Position numbers and translations under genes: made by a program
Source: Bacillus sp. FJAT-45350
Lineage (GTDB): Bacteria > Bacillota > Bacilli > Bacillales > NISU01
DNA: 64,000 bases
NCBI RefSeq assembly: GCF_002335805.1
Contig: NZ_NISU01000001.1
Span: 2,116,079-2,180,078 of the forward strand
Reading direction: 5' to 3'
Shown here: in pieces, positions 35,778 to 44,024 of the stretch
How the letters are laid out: each line of letters begins with the position of its first letter
How positions within the stretch are numbered: the stretch's first letter is position 1
The notes under the pieces: generated by a model
The model's database searches: none
Seen by the model: only the letters and a program-made list of their open reading frames with translations
What the model was told of the DNA's origin: nothing

Positions 35778-35900
35778 GAGGTTGTTCAAAAAGAACAACC
35801 TCTATGCAATGAGCGTAGCCGCTGTATTCTTTTAAAAGCCTTGCTAGGAGTGATTTTCTCCTAGCAAGGCTCACAGCGTGTGAAGCCATTGTCACTACCT
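35778..35900 (+). repeat. Dispersed structured element, copy D
   Basis: Terminal hairpin GAGGTTGTTC (35778-35787), loop AAAAA, GAACAACCTC (35793-35802). Box 1 GCAATGAGCGTAGC (35806-35819). Internal perfect hairpin GCCTTGCTAGGAG (35838-35850), loop TGATTTT, CTCCTAGCAAGGC (35858-35870). Closing box GCGTGTGAAGCCATTG (35876-35891). Same architecture as copies A and B, with different stem sequences. It lies between two minus-strand genes. Confidence 0.75.
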
Positions 35901-35922
35901 TTTGAACATGCTCTTATAGAAC

Positions 35923-36681
35923 TTACTCCCAATAATTTTTTCTTCTATAAAAATCATAAATATCCTTTTCATATTTTCTATCTATAGGTTGATCAGGAAA
36001 AAATTCAGGGCTATTTTTCACTTCGTCTTTTGTTATATTCACACGAACATGCTTCGCTGACCAATTAATTTCCTCAATCCAATCTTTTGCAATAATAACA
36101 TTTCTTGATGGGAGCCATTTTACTGTATCGACCATGAAATAGCGTATTGTCCAGGTTTTATCTTCAATTATCATATCTTTCACCTGTCCAAATTCATCAT
36201 CCAAAGCAAAGATACCATAACCAGTCACAGCACCAGTAATTTCTTTTACACTTCGTAAGTGATGATTTACTTCCGTATCGACATATTCTTTTTCATAATC
36301 AGATGATAATGTAGCTAAATCTCTAGCATAGCTACCATGACCCCAAACTCCTAGTGGCGACCAATAATACGGGTAGCCAAAATAATGATGGTAATCTAGC
36401 TCCATTTGCTTTGATACAGGTCTAGCAAAATCAATATCAGGACTATTTTTCACTTGCTCTTTAGTTAATTCAACATAAATAATTTCATCCTCTATATTTA
36501 CTTTCTCTACTGAAATAGGTGATAGTAATACTTTACCACCAGGAAACCATGGAATCGTATTAACAACAATATACCTTACCGTCCATTTTTCATCTTCAAA
36601 ATAAAAATCGTCTATTTTACCAACTTCGCCGTCCTTTGCCATAACCGTAAATCTTCTTAATAGATTTTCATACAAAAACAT
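35923..36681 (-). CDS. PRC-barrel domain protein (two barrels)
   Basis: 252 residues with two repeats of a PRC-barrel-like unit. First about 1-80 (GEVGKIDDFYFEDEKWTVRYIVVNTIPWFPGGKVLLSP), second about 145-235 (DEFGQVKDMIIEDKTWTIRYFMVDTVKWLPSRNVIIAK). Each ends with an EQVKNSPDIDF/DEVKNSPEFFP segment, so the gene arose by internal duplication. The linker is Tyr/His/Trp-rich (YHHYFGYPYYWSPLGVWGHG). No signal peptide. Such proteins are often stress or spore associated, but the role is not established. GGGAGG before the ATG. Confidence 0.85.
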   Translation of the reverse strand: MFLYENLLRRFTVMAKDGEVGKIDDFYFEDEKWTVRYIVVNTIPWFPGGKVLLSPISVEKVNIEDEIIYVELTKEQVKNSPDIDFARPVSKQMELDYHHYFGYPYYWSPLGVWGHGSYARDLATLSSDYEKEYVDTEVNHHLRSVKEITGAVTGYGIFALDDEFGQVKDMIIEDKTWTIRYFMVDTVKWLPSRNVIIAKDWIEEINWSAKHVRVNITKDEVKNSPEFFPDQPIDRKYEKDIYDFYRRKNYWE

Positions 36682-36799
36682 CGGAATACCTCCCTAAATA
36701 ATTACTATTACTATCTATTTATCTAGTAACCGAGAAAGCCATTGATTAAACTTCATACAAAATTAATGGCAAATTATGAATTTAAAATTTCAGCATGAA

Positions 36800-36837
36800 A
36801 ACTAAAATAGACGTGGATAGTTTATTATCCACGCCTA
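36800..36837 (-). terminator. Terminator after bioB
   Basis: Minus strand AGGCGTGGATA pairs with TATCCACGTCT (one mismatch) around ATAAAC and ends ATTTTAGTTTT. Confidence 0.75.
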
Positions 36838-36908
36838 ACTAACATCCTCTATTCATGTTTGGTTATTTTTATATACAACAATAATTTGCAATAAAAGTTC
36901 TATTGCTT

Positions 36909-37916
36909 TTACGCTTCTGCCAACGCATTCTCTTCAATCTCAAATCCTAGGTCTTCAATAATATGATGGTCGTCTATTACTTCTTGTCCCTTTGTCGTTA
37001 AATAGTCGCCAACAAAAATTGAATTCGCTGCATATAATGCTAATGGTTGCAATGTACGTAGATTCACTTCACGACCACCTGATACACGTATTTCTTTAGT
37101 TGGATTAATAAATCTCATTAGCGCTAAAACTTTTAATGACTTCATCGGCTTTGTTCTAGAATAGTTTTCTAAAGGCGTTCCTGGAATGGCATGAAGGAAG
37201 TTTACCGGAATTGAGTCGGCGTCAATATCTCTTAACGCATAGGCCATTTCAACAATTTGCACATCTGTTTCCCCCATTCCGATAATCACACCAGAACATG
37301 GTGATAATCCTGCTCCTTTCACATCTTCAACAGTCTGAACACGTTGATCATATGCATGAGACGATGTGATATTACCGTGATTATCTTTATGAGTATTGAT
37401 ATTGTGATTGTAACGATGAACTCCTGCCTCTTTTAAACGCTTTGCCTTATCTTGATTAAGAATTCCTAAGCAAGCACAAATCTTTAGAGGCATTGTAGAA
37501 GTAATTTCTTTGACTGCATCTATTACTTGCTCTAATTCACCATCTGTTGGACCTCTTCCACTTGCCACAATACAATATGTACCAGCTTTTCTATTCATCG
37601 CTTCTTTCGCACCTGCTAGTAGAGTCTCTTTATCTAGCAATGTATACTTTTCAACTGGTGCACTTGAAACAGTAGATTGGGAGCAATAGCCACAGTCTTC
37701 AGGACACAATCCACTTTTGGCGTTAATAATCATATTTAGCTTTACTTTTTTCCCATAGTATTGCTTCCGTACACGAAAGGCAGCTTGCATAATCGGAAGT
37801 ACTTCATCGTCATCTGCTTGTAAGACAGTAACACCCTCTTCAATTGATAGAATTTCTCCATTTAAGACTTTGTCCGCCATTTGCTCCCAACGATTTTTTG
37901 TATTTGTTATAGACAT
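36909..37916 (-). CDS. bioB: Biotin synthase
   Basis: Radical SAM insertion of sulfur into dethiobiotin. 335 residues. The radical SAM cluster motif CPEDCGYCSQS (CxxxCxxC) is at about 70, with NAKSG before it. Further motifs are YCIVASGRGPTD, CACLGIL, YNHNINTH (N153/D155-like positions), PCSGVIIGMGET and HAIPGTPLE, and the Arg in IRVSGGREVN that contacts the auxiliary 2Fe-2S cluster. The gene stands alone with no other bio gene beside it, but a BirA operator upstream ties it to the biotin regulon. AAGGGG before the ATG. Confidence 0.97.
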   Translation of the reverse strand: MSITNTKNRWEQMADKVLNGEILSIEEGVTVLQADDDEVLPIMQAAFRVRKQYYGKKVKLNMIINAKSGLCPEDCGYCSQSTVSSAPVEKYTLLDKETLLAGAKEAMNRKAGTYCIVASGRGPTDGELEQVIDAVKEITSTMPLKICACLGILNQDKAKRLKEAGVHRYNHNINTHKDNHGNITSSHAYDQRVQTVEDVKGAGLSPCSGVIIGMGETDVQIVEMAYALRDIDADSIPVNFLHAIPGTPLENYSRTKPMKSLKVLALMRFINPTKEIRVSGGREVNLRTLQPLALYAANSIFVGDYLTTKGQEVIDDHHIIEDLGFEIEENALAEA

Positions 37917-37930
37917 TCGAACACCCCTTC

Positions 37931-37957
37931 GTTAACTTTTTATAATATAAAGTTAAC
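37931..37957 (-). promoter_or_regulatory. BirA (biotin) operator upstream of bioB
   Basis: GTTAAC (37931-37936) and GTTAAC (37952-37957) are separated by exactly 15 bases, the layout of the Bacillus BirA operator. The spacer contains TATTAT-like -10 sequence, so biotinyl-AMP-bound BirA would cover the promoter. It is 15 bases from the bioB start. Confidence 0.88.
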
Positions 37958-38034
37958 ATTTAAAGTAGAAATTGACAATAGTTTTTGAACAATTCCAATA
38001 ACAACTAGTAAAAAAGAGCCATGAAGCAATGTTT

Positions 38035-38664
38035 CTACACATCTACTTCTTGACTCTTCAGATTTTGTAACCATATTTCAAATTGTTGTTGACGTTTCTC
38101 TTTACAAATTGGCAACTCATCTATTAATTTTTTTAACAAAAGTTTACGATGCTTCTCTAGTTTTAGTTCCCTTAAAACTTTTTTTCTAGCTTCAAAAAGA
38201 AATTCGAGCTCTTCTTCCACATTCTCATCATAAATAGTAGCTAATTCATCCTTAATTTTCTTTGCTAGACTTGGACTTGCTCCGCTTGTAGAAATCGAAA
38301 TAGCTAATTTTCCCCTTCTCATAACAGCTGGTACATGAAAATCACATTTTTGGTCATCAATCATATTCACTAGTTGAGTTTCCTCAGCTGTATGAAAAAC
38401 TTTTAGATTTACTTCTCGGTTACTTGTTGCGGCAAAAATAAGTGTTGCACCTAGTAGGTACTCTTCTTTAAAAATATCTTGAATCCATGTTATGTTATCT
38501 TCTGTGAGAAAATTTTTCAATTCATTACAAAGCTCCGGAGAAACTATCATTATATTTGCTCTAGTTTCAAGTAACCCCTTCACCTTTCTAAAAGCAACTC
38601 GACCGCCCCCGATGACAACTATCTTTTTATTTTTTAATTTTAGGTTGATTGGATAGTCATACAC
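38035..38664 (-). CDS. sirC: Precorrin-2 dehydrogenase (SirC/YlnF-like)
   Basis: Oxidises precorrin-2 to sirohydrochlorin with NAD+. 209 residues. N-terminal Rossmann motif VVIGGGRVAFRKVKGLLE, AATSNREVN, FHVPAVMRRGKLAISISTSGASPSLAKKIKDEL, as in the Met8/CysG-N family. Start assigned to GTG 38664 (GGAGGG 6 bases before), giving MYDYPINLKL. An in-frame TTG at 38688 lacks this spacing. The start overlaps the 3' end of the SirB-like gene. Last gene of the siroheme operon. Confidence 0.9.
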   Translation of the reverse strand: MYDYPINLKLKNKKIVVIGGGRVAFRKVKGLLETRANIMIVSPELCNELKNFLTEDNITWIQDIFKEEYLLGATLIFAATSNREVNLKVFHTAEETQLVNMIDDQKCDFHVPAVMRRGKLAISISTSGASPSLAKKIKDELATIYDENVEEELEFLFEARKKVLRELKLEKHRKLLLKKLIDELPICKEKRQQQFEIWLQNLKSQEVDV

Positions 38665-39482
38665 AAGCAGCCCTCCGCTAACCGACAAGATGAACGATTT
38701 TCATTATATACACATGCTGTGCCATTTAATCCTTCTTTTATTCGTTTCTTCAGGACATTTACCAATAATCGATGATAGCCTAAGTAATTGCATAGCTGAA
38801 TATCTTTATTTTCCGTAAGTTGTTTGATAGATTGTATCTTTTGTTCCATTCGTTTCATCAAAATACCAGTAAATAATAAATAAGGGATGACAATTATTTT
38901 CTGTTGGCTTCCACTCACTACTTTTGTTAAGCCTTCATCAAAGTTCGGTCTAGTAGCAGCTAGATAGCAGATTTCAACCTCTTTAACAGGATATTGCTCC
39001 CAAATGAGGCGAGCGATTTTTGCTAAATCACTATTTGCATCTGAATCACTGCTTCCTCTTCCAACTAGTAGAACTGACACTTCTTGTCTTTCCTCAAATG
39101 TAAAGCTATCAGAAACAGATAATCCGCCTTCAATTAACCGATCCCCTACTATATCAATCATATTTTGTTCTACGCCTAATGGTTTACCATAGGTGAATTT
39201 AATATGAGGGTATTTTTTTTTCGCCTCTTTAATTTCAATTGGTATATCCACTTTTGCATGACCGGCACTTAAAAGAAGGACTGGAATTACCGTGATTGCT
39301 GTAGCCCCTTTAGACATACATAGTGCAATTCCCTCTTTTATAGAAGGTTCTGCTATTTCTATATAACAATGCTCTTGTATCGGAAAATCGATTACATTTT
39401 TTACTCTTTCAATAAAACTTTCGAACTGATAATTTCCTTCTTTTACTCTACTACCATGTCCAACGTATAAAATAGCTTGCAC
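38640..39482 (-). CDS. sirB: Sirohydrochlorin chelatase (SirB-like, two-repeat form)
   Basis: Likely inserts Fe2+ into sirohydrochlorin to give siroheme. 280 residues, two CbiX/SirB repeats: LYVGHGSRVKEGNYQFE with VIPVLLLSAGHAKVDIPIEI, and LLVGRGSSDSDANSDLA with VIPYLLFTGILMKRMEQ. It is a paralogue of the CbiX at 32347 but lacks the His-rich tail, keeping a C-terminal Cys-containing stretch (CRLAEGCLC). Siroheme context, not sequence, points to iron. Start GTG 39482 (AGGTG upstream). Confidence 0.85.
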   Translation of the reverse strand: MQAILYVGHGSRVKEGNYQFESFIERVKNVIDFPIQEHCYIEIAEPSIKEGIALCMSKGATAITVIPVLLLSAGHAKVDIPIEIKEAKKKYPHIKFTYGKPLGVEQNMIDIVGDRLIEGGLSVSDSFTFEERQEVSVLLVGRGSSDSDANSDLAKIARLIWEQYPVKEVEICYLAATRPNFDEGLTKVVSGSQQKIIVIPYLLFTGILMKRMEQKIQSIKQLTENKDIQLCNYLGYHRLLVNVLKKRIKEGLNGTACVYNENRSSCRLAEGCLCMTIQST

Positions 39483-39491
39483 GACTCTCAC

Positions 39492-40973
39492 CTAACCTAT
39501 CGTTACTACTGTAAGTGCAGAAATTAGAGCTTCTACAGTTGGTTCTTCTAATTTGTGGTCAACGTTTATCCCTAACTTACCTGCAGCGTCCGAGGACTTT
39601 TCACCAAATGTAATTACCTTCTTATCTTGGAAGAAGGATAATGGTTCACTATACAGTTCAGCAATTTTTTCTAGTAACGTTGGTATAGATTCAGCACTTG
39701 GAAAAACGATCGTATTAATTCTTTTATCTTCATCAAGTAATTTAAATGTTGTTGATGATTGACTCACATACTCTATTTTATGTGTAACCAAATAGTCAAA
39801 TGCATTTCCCCATTTTTCAACTAGCCTATCCATTTTAGCTACAGCTTGCTCTTCCCCTATAACAAGAAGCTTTGCAGGAGTCGTTAATGTCTCAACTAGA
39901 TGGGCTATACAACCAAAAGTCTCTAATGCTCGTAATGACTTTACTGATCCACCATAAAAATCAGCCTCAATCATGCGAATATCAACTTTATAGTATGATA
40001 GTGCTTTAAAAAACTGATTTACACTTTCTGGAGAGGTAAAAACAATTTGGTTATATTGAGTAACCTTTTCAATTACTTCTTCTGCTTGTTTTTCTTTTAT
40101 CTGTGATTGCAATATAAAGCGTGGGAACTCAAAGACCTCTGCCCCATTTTCAATCAATGCTGGAGCTAACTTTCCTTGTTCAGTTCCTGTTCTAGCTAAT
40201 AATATGTGCTTCCCAAAAAGCGGCTTCTTTTCAAACCACTGAAGTTTTTCACGAAGAGAGACAATATCTCCAACAAGAGTTATCGCAGGATTTTGAAAAT
40301 TCAATTCCTCTACTTTCCTTGAAATAGTTTCTAATGTTCCCTCTAACGTTTTTTGTCTTCCATATGTTCCCCATTGAATCAATATAACAGGGGTTGATGG
40401 TCTACGACCGCAGCTAATTAATTGGTTTGTAATATAATTCAAATTACCTATCCCCATATAAAAAGCAATCGTATCTACTCCCTTAGATAATGACTCCCAA
40501 TCAATTGTTGGCTTTCCTTCTTCAGATTTGTTATGACCAGCGACTACTGCAAAAGAACTCCCGTGTTCTCTGTGTGTCACAGGGATACCTGCATAAGTAC
40601 TTGCTGCGATACCAGCTGTAATACCTGGTACTATTTCATACTCAATATCATTTTCTGTAAGAGCTTCTGCCTCTTCACCAACTCTTCCAAAAACACAAGG
40701 GTCTCCACCTTTTAAACGAACAACGACTTTACCTTCTTTACCTTTTTCAACTAATAAATCATTTATTGCTTCCTGGCGTACTATGTGACGATCAGGTAAT
40801 TTCCCACAATAGATAAGTTCAGTATTTGCTGGAGCATACTCTAACAGGAGCGGATTGACAAGACGGTCATATAAAATAACGTCAGCTTTCTTTATGCACT
40901 CGAGTCCTTTAACTGTAAGTAATTGAATATCACCAGGTCCTGCACCAACTAAATAAACTTTGCCATTTTTCAT
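39492..40973 (-). CDS. Uroporphyrinogen-III C-methyltransferase fused to uroporphyrinogen-III synthase
   Basis: 493 residues with two domains. The N-terminal half (about 1-245) is a SUMT like B. subtilis YlnD: VYLVGAGPGDIQLLTVKG, VVRLKGGDPCVFGRVGEEA, PGITAGIAASTYAGIPVTHR and IAFYMGIGNL. The C-terminal half (about 250-493) is HemD-like: GKHILLARTGTEQGKLAPALIENGAEVFEFP, IVFTSPESVNQFFKAL, TLFPSAESIP-like VFPSAESIPTLLE and ITFGEKSSDAAGKLG. It could make uroporphyrinogen III and methylate it in one chain. First gene of the siroheme operon. AGGAGGA precedes the ATG. Confidence 0.9.
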   Translation of the reverse strand: MKNGKVYLVGAGPGDIQLLTVKGLECIKKADVILYDRLVNPLLLEYAPANTELIYCGKLPDRHIVRQEAINDLLVEKGKEGKVVVRLKGGDPCVFGRVGEEAEALTENDIEYEIVPGITAGIAASTYAGIPVTHREHGSSFAVVAGHNKSEEGKPTIDWESLSKGVDTIAFYMGIGNLNYITNQLISCGRRPSTPVILIQWGTYGRQKTLEGTLETISRKVEELNFQNPAITLVGDIVSLREKLQWFEKKPLFGKHILLARTGTEQGKLAPALIENGAEVFEFPRFILQSQIKEKQAEEVIEKVTQYNQIVFTSPESVNQFFKALSYYKVDIRMIEADFYGGSVKSLRALETFGCIAHLVETLTTPAKLLVIGEEQAVAKMDRLVEKWGNAFDYLVTHKIEYVSQSSTTFKLLDEDKRINTIVFPSAESIPTLLEKIAELYSEPLSFFQDKKVITFGEKSSDAAGKLGINVDHKLEEPTVEALISALTVVTIG

Positions 40974-41084
40974 CTAACAGTCCTCCTGTTCACTTATCCC
41001 GACTTTTTTTATATGTTTTATAAGTATATAAGAGAAAAGAATAATTTACAATATAGAGTTGAATCATGAATCTTTACATAGCTT

Positions 41085-41122
41085 AAGGGATGTCCCAAAA
41101 AGTATACATTGGGACATCCCTT
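41085..41122 (-). terminator. Long hairpin after the GGDEF-EAL gene, probable terminator
   Basis: AAGGGATGTCCCAA (41085-41098) and TTGGGACATCCCTT (41109-41122) pair perfectly over 14 bp. There is no clean T tract after the stem, so terminator strength is uncertain. Confidence 0.55.
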
Positions 41123-41147
41123 CTAAACTAACGCATTATAGACCAAG

Positions 41148-43223
41148 TTAATTTCTCACTAGGAAATTTGTCTCAAACTCATGAGCTGGCAGTGGTTTAC
41201 TAATGAAATATCCTTGAATCTCATTACAATTATGTTTTCTCAGGAATTGAAGTTGCTCTAAATCCTCAACCCCTTCAGCAATCACCTTTAAATGTAAACT
41301 ATGAGACATGGCAATAATTGCTCGTACAATTGAAGAATCACCTGTTTTTGTAATTTCATCAACAAAAGATTTATCAATTTTTAACGTATCAATCGGATAA
41401 TCCTTTAAATAGCTTAAAGATGAATAACCAGTCCCAAAGTCATCTATAGATATACTTATTCCCTTTTCACGAATAGAGTGTAACTTATGATTAACAAACT
41501 CTTTCTCGTGAACTGCAATGTTTTCTGTAATTTCTAACTCTAAATATTGTGGGTCAAGATTAGTTTCTTTTAATATCATCTCAATATTTTGAACAAGTCC
41601 ACTTTCTTGAAATTGACGGACAGAGAGATTAACAGATACTCGTATTGGTGCGTAGCCTTTCTCCTGCCACTGCTTGTTTTGTATACATGCCTGTTTAATG
41701 ACCCAATCACCTATAGGAACAATCAGACCTGTTTCTTCAGCAATGGGTATAAATTCAGCAGGTGAAACAAAACCAAGTTCACTATTTTTCCAACGAAGTA
41801 AAGCTTCCATCCCGATAACCTGTTCCGTAGCTACATTTACTTTCGGCTGATAGAATAATTCAAGTTCATTGTTCTCGAGAGCTTTCCGTAAATTTTTCTC
41901 GATTAATACTTCCCTACTTATCGCACTATCCATATCGGAAATATAAAATTGGAAATTGTTTTTACCTTCTGCCTTTACACGATTAATCGCAATATCAGCC
42001 TTTTGAGCTAATTCTTCTATAGTTTCTCCATCTTGTGGAAAAACACTAATTCCGATACTACATGTCGTAAAGTGATCATTGCGGTCCAAGCGAAATGCTA
42101 CATCAAGAGCACTTAATATACGCCTAGCTAATTGTTTAATCTCTTCACAAGTTACTGTACTTAAGGAAATGATAAATTCATCCCCACCATATCGTGCAAT
42201 AATATCCTCTGGACGTAAACTATCTTTTAATCTTGCTGCTACAGATTTTAATAATAAGTCCCCGTATCTATGCCCAAATGTATCATTAATCATTTTGAAA
42301 CGATCTAAATCAATACATAAAATAGCCACTTGCTCATTATCTTTTTCTGCCTTTTTTAGTATTTCAATTAATTTGTGTCTAAAATAACGTCTATTAGGAA
42401 GTCCTGTTAACTCATCATAATAAGCTAAGTAACGAGCTCTCTCTTCAGCCTTTTTACGCTCAGTTATATCTGTACGAATCGAAACATATTGGTATGGCTT
42501 TCCATGTTCATTCAGAAATGGAACGATTGTTGTATGTACCCAATATTGTTGCCCATCTTTTGCCTTATTTTTGACTTCACCCTTCCACACTTTGCCATTG
42601 GCGATTGTCTTCCACATCTCAGCAAAGAATTCTTTTGGATGATAACCAGAATTTACAATTCGATGGTCCTGCCCTAATAATTCACCTCTAGTATATTTTG
42701 AAATTTCACAAAACTTATCATTCACATAACGAATGGAACCATTAGGCTCTGTTACAGCAATAATAGATGATTGATCTAAAGCGAATTTAATATCCTTTAA
42801 TTCCTTTAATGATGTTTTAGAATCGTATTCCGCCCGTTTACGTTTTGAAATATCCTTCATCATTAAAAGAATACCTATAAAGCTTCCATCCCCATCATAT
42901 AAATGAACAGAAGAAAAATTAATATCAATTAACAGCCCACTTCGCTTTTGAAAAATTGCTTCTCTACCTTCAATGACTTCCTCTGATTGAAGTGTTTCTA
43001 AAATGATTTCATTTCCATCATCATTAAAAAAAACAGGGAAATATCGACCTAATATCTCTCCTTCACGCCAACCAAACATTGATTCTGCTCCGTAGTTCAA
43101 CATCTTCACTTCACCATTAAAATTTATAACGATAATGGCAATTGGTGAAGATTGAACAAGGGTTTTAAGTATATCAGGGTTTTCCCATAGCTTATTTTTT
43201 ATTGCACGCTCTTCATTTTTCAT
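41148..43223 (-). CDS. PAS-PAS-GGDEF-EAL signalling protein (cyclic di-GMP)
   Basis: About 691 residues, cytosolic. Two PAS domains (about 15-130 and 150-270, the latter with a PAC segment ending DITERKKAEE). The GGDEF domain (about 280-430) has an intact RYGGDEF active site and an RxxD inhibitory site (RPED) five residues before it. The EAL domain (about 450-690) has MEALLRW, IDDFGTGYSSLSYL, KIDKSFV and EGVED. Both synthesis and hydrolysis of c-di-GMP look possible from the residues. Start ATG 43223 preferred. A TTG start at 43244 lacks a site. No partner gene adjacent. Confidence 0.93.
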   Translation of the reverse strand: MKNEERAIKNKLWENPDILKTLVQSSPIAIIVINFNGEVKMLNYGAESMFGWREGEILGRYFPVFFNDDGNEIILETLQSEEVIEGREAIFQKRSGLLIDINFSSVHLYDGDGSFIGILLMMKDISKRKRAEYDSKTSLKELKDIKFALDQSSIIAVTEPNGSIRYVNDKFCEISKYTRGELLGQDHRIVNSGYHPKEFFAEMWKTIANGKVWKGEVKNKAKDGQQYWVHTTIVPFLNEHGKPYQYVSIRTDITERKKAEERARYLAYYDELTGLPNRRYFRHKLIEILKKAEKDNEQVAILCIDLDRFKMINDTFGHRYGDLLLKSVAARLKDSLRPEDIIARYGGDEFIISLSTVTCEEIKQLARRILSALDVAFRLDRNDHFTTCSIGISVFPQDGETIEELAQKADIAINRVKAEGKNNFQFYISDMDSAISREVLIEKNLRKALENNELELFYQPKVNVATEQVIGMEALLRWKNSELGFVSPAEFIPIAEETGLIVPIGDWVIKQACIQNKQWQEKGYAPIRVSVNLSVRQFQESGLVQNIEMILKETNLDPQYLELEITENIAVHEKEFVNHKLHSIREKGISISIDDFGTGYSSLSYLKDYPIDTLKIDKSFVDEITKTGDSSIVRAIIAMSHSLHLKVIAEGVEDLEQLQFLRKHNCNEIQGYFISKPLPAHEFETNFLVRN

Positions 43224-43244
43224 TATGTTGCAACCTTCTTTCAA

Positions 43245-43488
43245 AAACCAATTTTATTACTTATCAGGTTACACCTGTTCTTTTATTTAAACTTATTTTA
43301 CAACGTAATCACTATCTTTTTAAGAAAAATATAGTGAAAAAGTTATGTATGCTAGATTTCGCTCGAAAACATAGAGAAATTTCAATTAGTAAAGATAGCC
43401 GTATCTACATTTAAAGGTTACCTCATATTATACATGAAATAAATTGCTTTAAATGAATTACAATGAAAAAATTCTTATCGGAATAAAC
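43245..43488. other. Intergenic region upstream of tnrA and the GGDEF-EAL gene
   Basis: AT-rich, no reading frame with a ribosome site, no recognised RNA. The only clear structure in the gap is the palindrome at 43489-43526 described separately. Confidence 0.4.
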
Positions 43489-43526
43489 CATGTAAGATTA
43501 TCTAACGTGATAATTTATCTTACATG
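43489..43526 (+). promoter_or_regulatory. TnrA/GlnR-box palindrome upstream of tnrA
   Basis: Two adjacent 17-base sites resemble TGTnA-N7-TnACA: 43491-43507 (TGTAA..TAACG) and 43508-43524 (TGATA..TTACA), each with one mismatch. The outer arms CATGTAAGAT (43489-43498) and ATCTTACATG (43517-43526) are a perfect inverted repeat. Position about 75 bases before the start fits autoregulation of tnrA or cross-control by GlnR. Confidence 0.65.
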
Positions 43527-43598
43527 AAAAGTATGATATATTCTTAACTAAAGATTCGGAAACTTTCAGTGTGGAATTGAGAGGAGTGTTATAGCGTT

Positions 43599-43901
43599 GT
43601 GTCCTATAGAGATAAAAAAGTAATTACAATAGGAATTGTAAGCGAACTAACCGGTCTATCTGAAAGAAAAATACGTTATTATGAAGAAAGAAAACTAATT
43701 TATCCTGACCGTTCAAAAGGTGGAACAAGAAAGTTTTCCTTTTTAGATGTAGAGCGTTTAATTGATATCGCTAATAAAATGGAAGACGGAATGCAAACGT
43801 TTGAAATTAGAAAAATGGAACAGAAGGCTCTCAAGAAGAAAGATGTACGAGACAAAATGCTACGCGGTCAGTTAAATGCCGCTTTCAATATGCGAAAATA
43901 A
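43599..43901 (+). CDS. tnrA: Nitrogen regulator TnrA (MerR family)
   Basis: 100 residues. N-terminal MerR helix-turn-helix: [29 protein letters not shown], then [24 protein letters not shown], nearly the B. subtilis TnrA/GlnR signature. The C-terminus ([22 protein letters not shown]) is short and TnrA-like, the part that contacts feedback-inhibited glutamine synthetase. No glnA is adjacent, which also separates it from GlnR. The start is GTG, with GAGGAG somewhat far upstream (about 13 bases). It activates or represses nitrogen genes under nitrogen limitation. Confidence 0.9.
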   Translation: MSYRDKKVITIGIVSELTGLSERKIRYYEERKLIYPDRSKGGTRKFSFLDVERLIDIANKMEDGMQTFEIRKMEQKALKKKDVRDKMLRGQLNAAFNMRK

Positions 43902-43947
43902 AAACTGCTGCAGATGAGATTCGGCTCATCTGCAGCAGTTTTTATTT
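43901..43947 (+). terminator. Terminator after tnrA
   Basis: AAAACTGCTGCAGATGAG pairs perfectly with CTCATCTGCAGCAGTTTT around ATTCGG. TATTTT follows. Confidence 0.93.
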
Positions 43948-44024
43948 TCATAGGTAAATTACAAATGAATTACTTAGTTTTGGGAAAGATAATCTTATCA
44001 TATGCCCGAAAGGATTGTTTAACC

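Noticed and set aside
41085-41122. Fifth copy of the dispersed element
   Set aside because: The hairpin resembles the terminal hairpin, but no GCAATG or CCATTG box follows, so I call it a probable terminator.
43202-43414. 70-residue plus-strand frame before tnrA
   Set aside because: No ribosome site, no recognisable domain, and it partly overlaps the start of the opposite GGDEF-EAL gene.
43914-44024. N-terminal extension of the TrxR-like protein
   Set aside because: The extension is encoded by the tnrA terminator region. The FAD motif starts normally just after ATG 44025.
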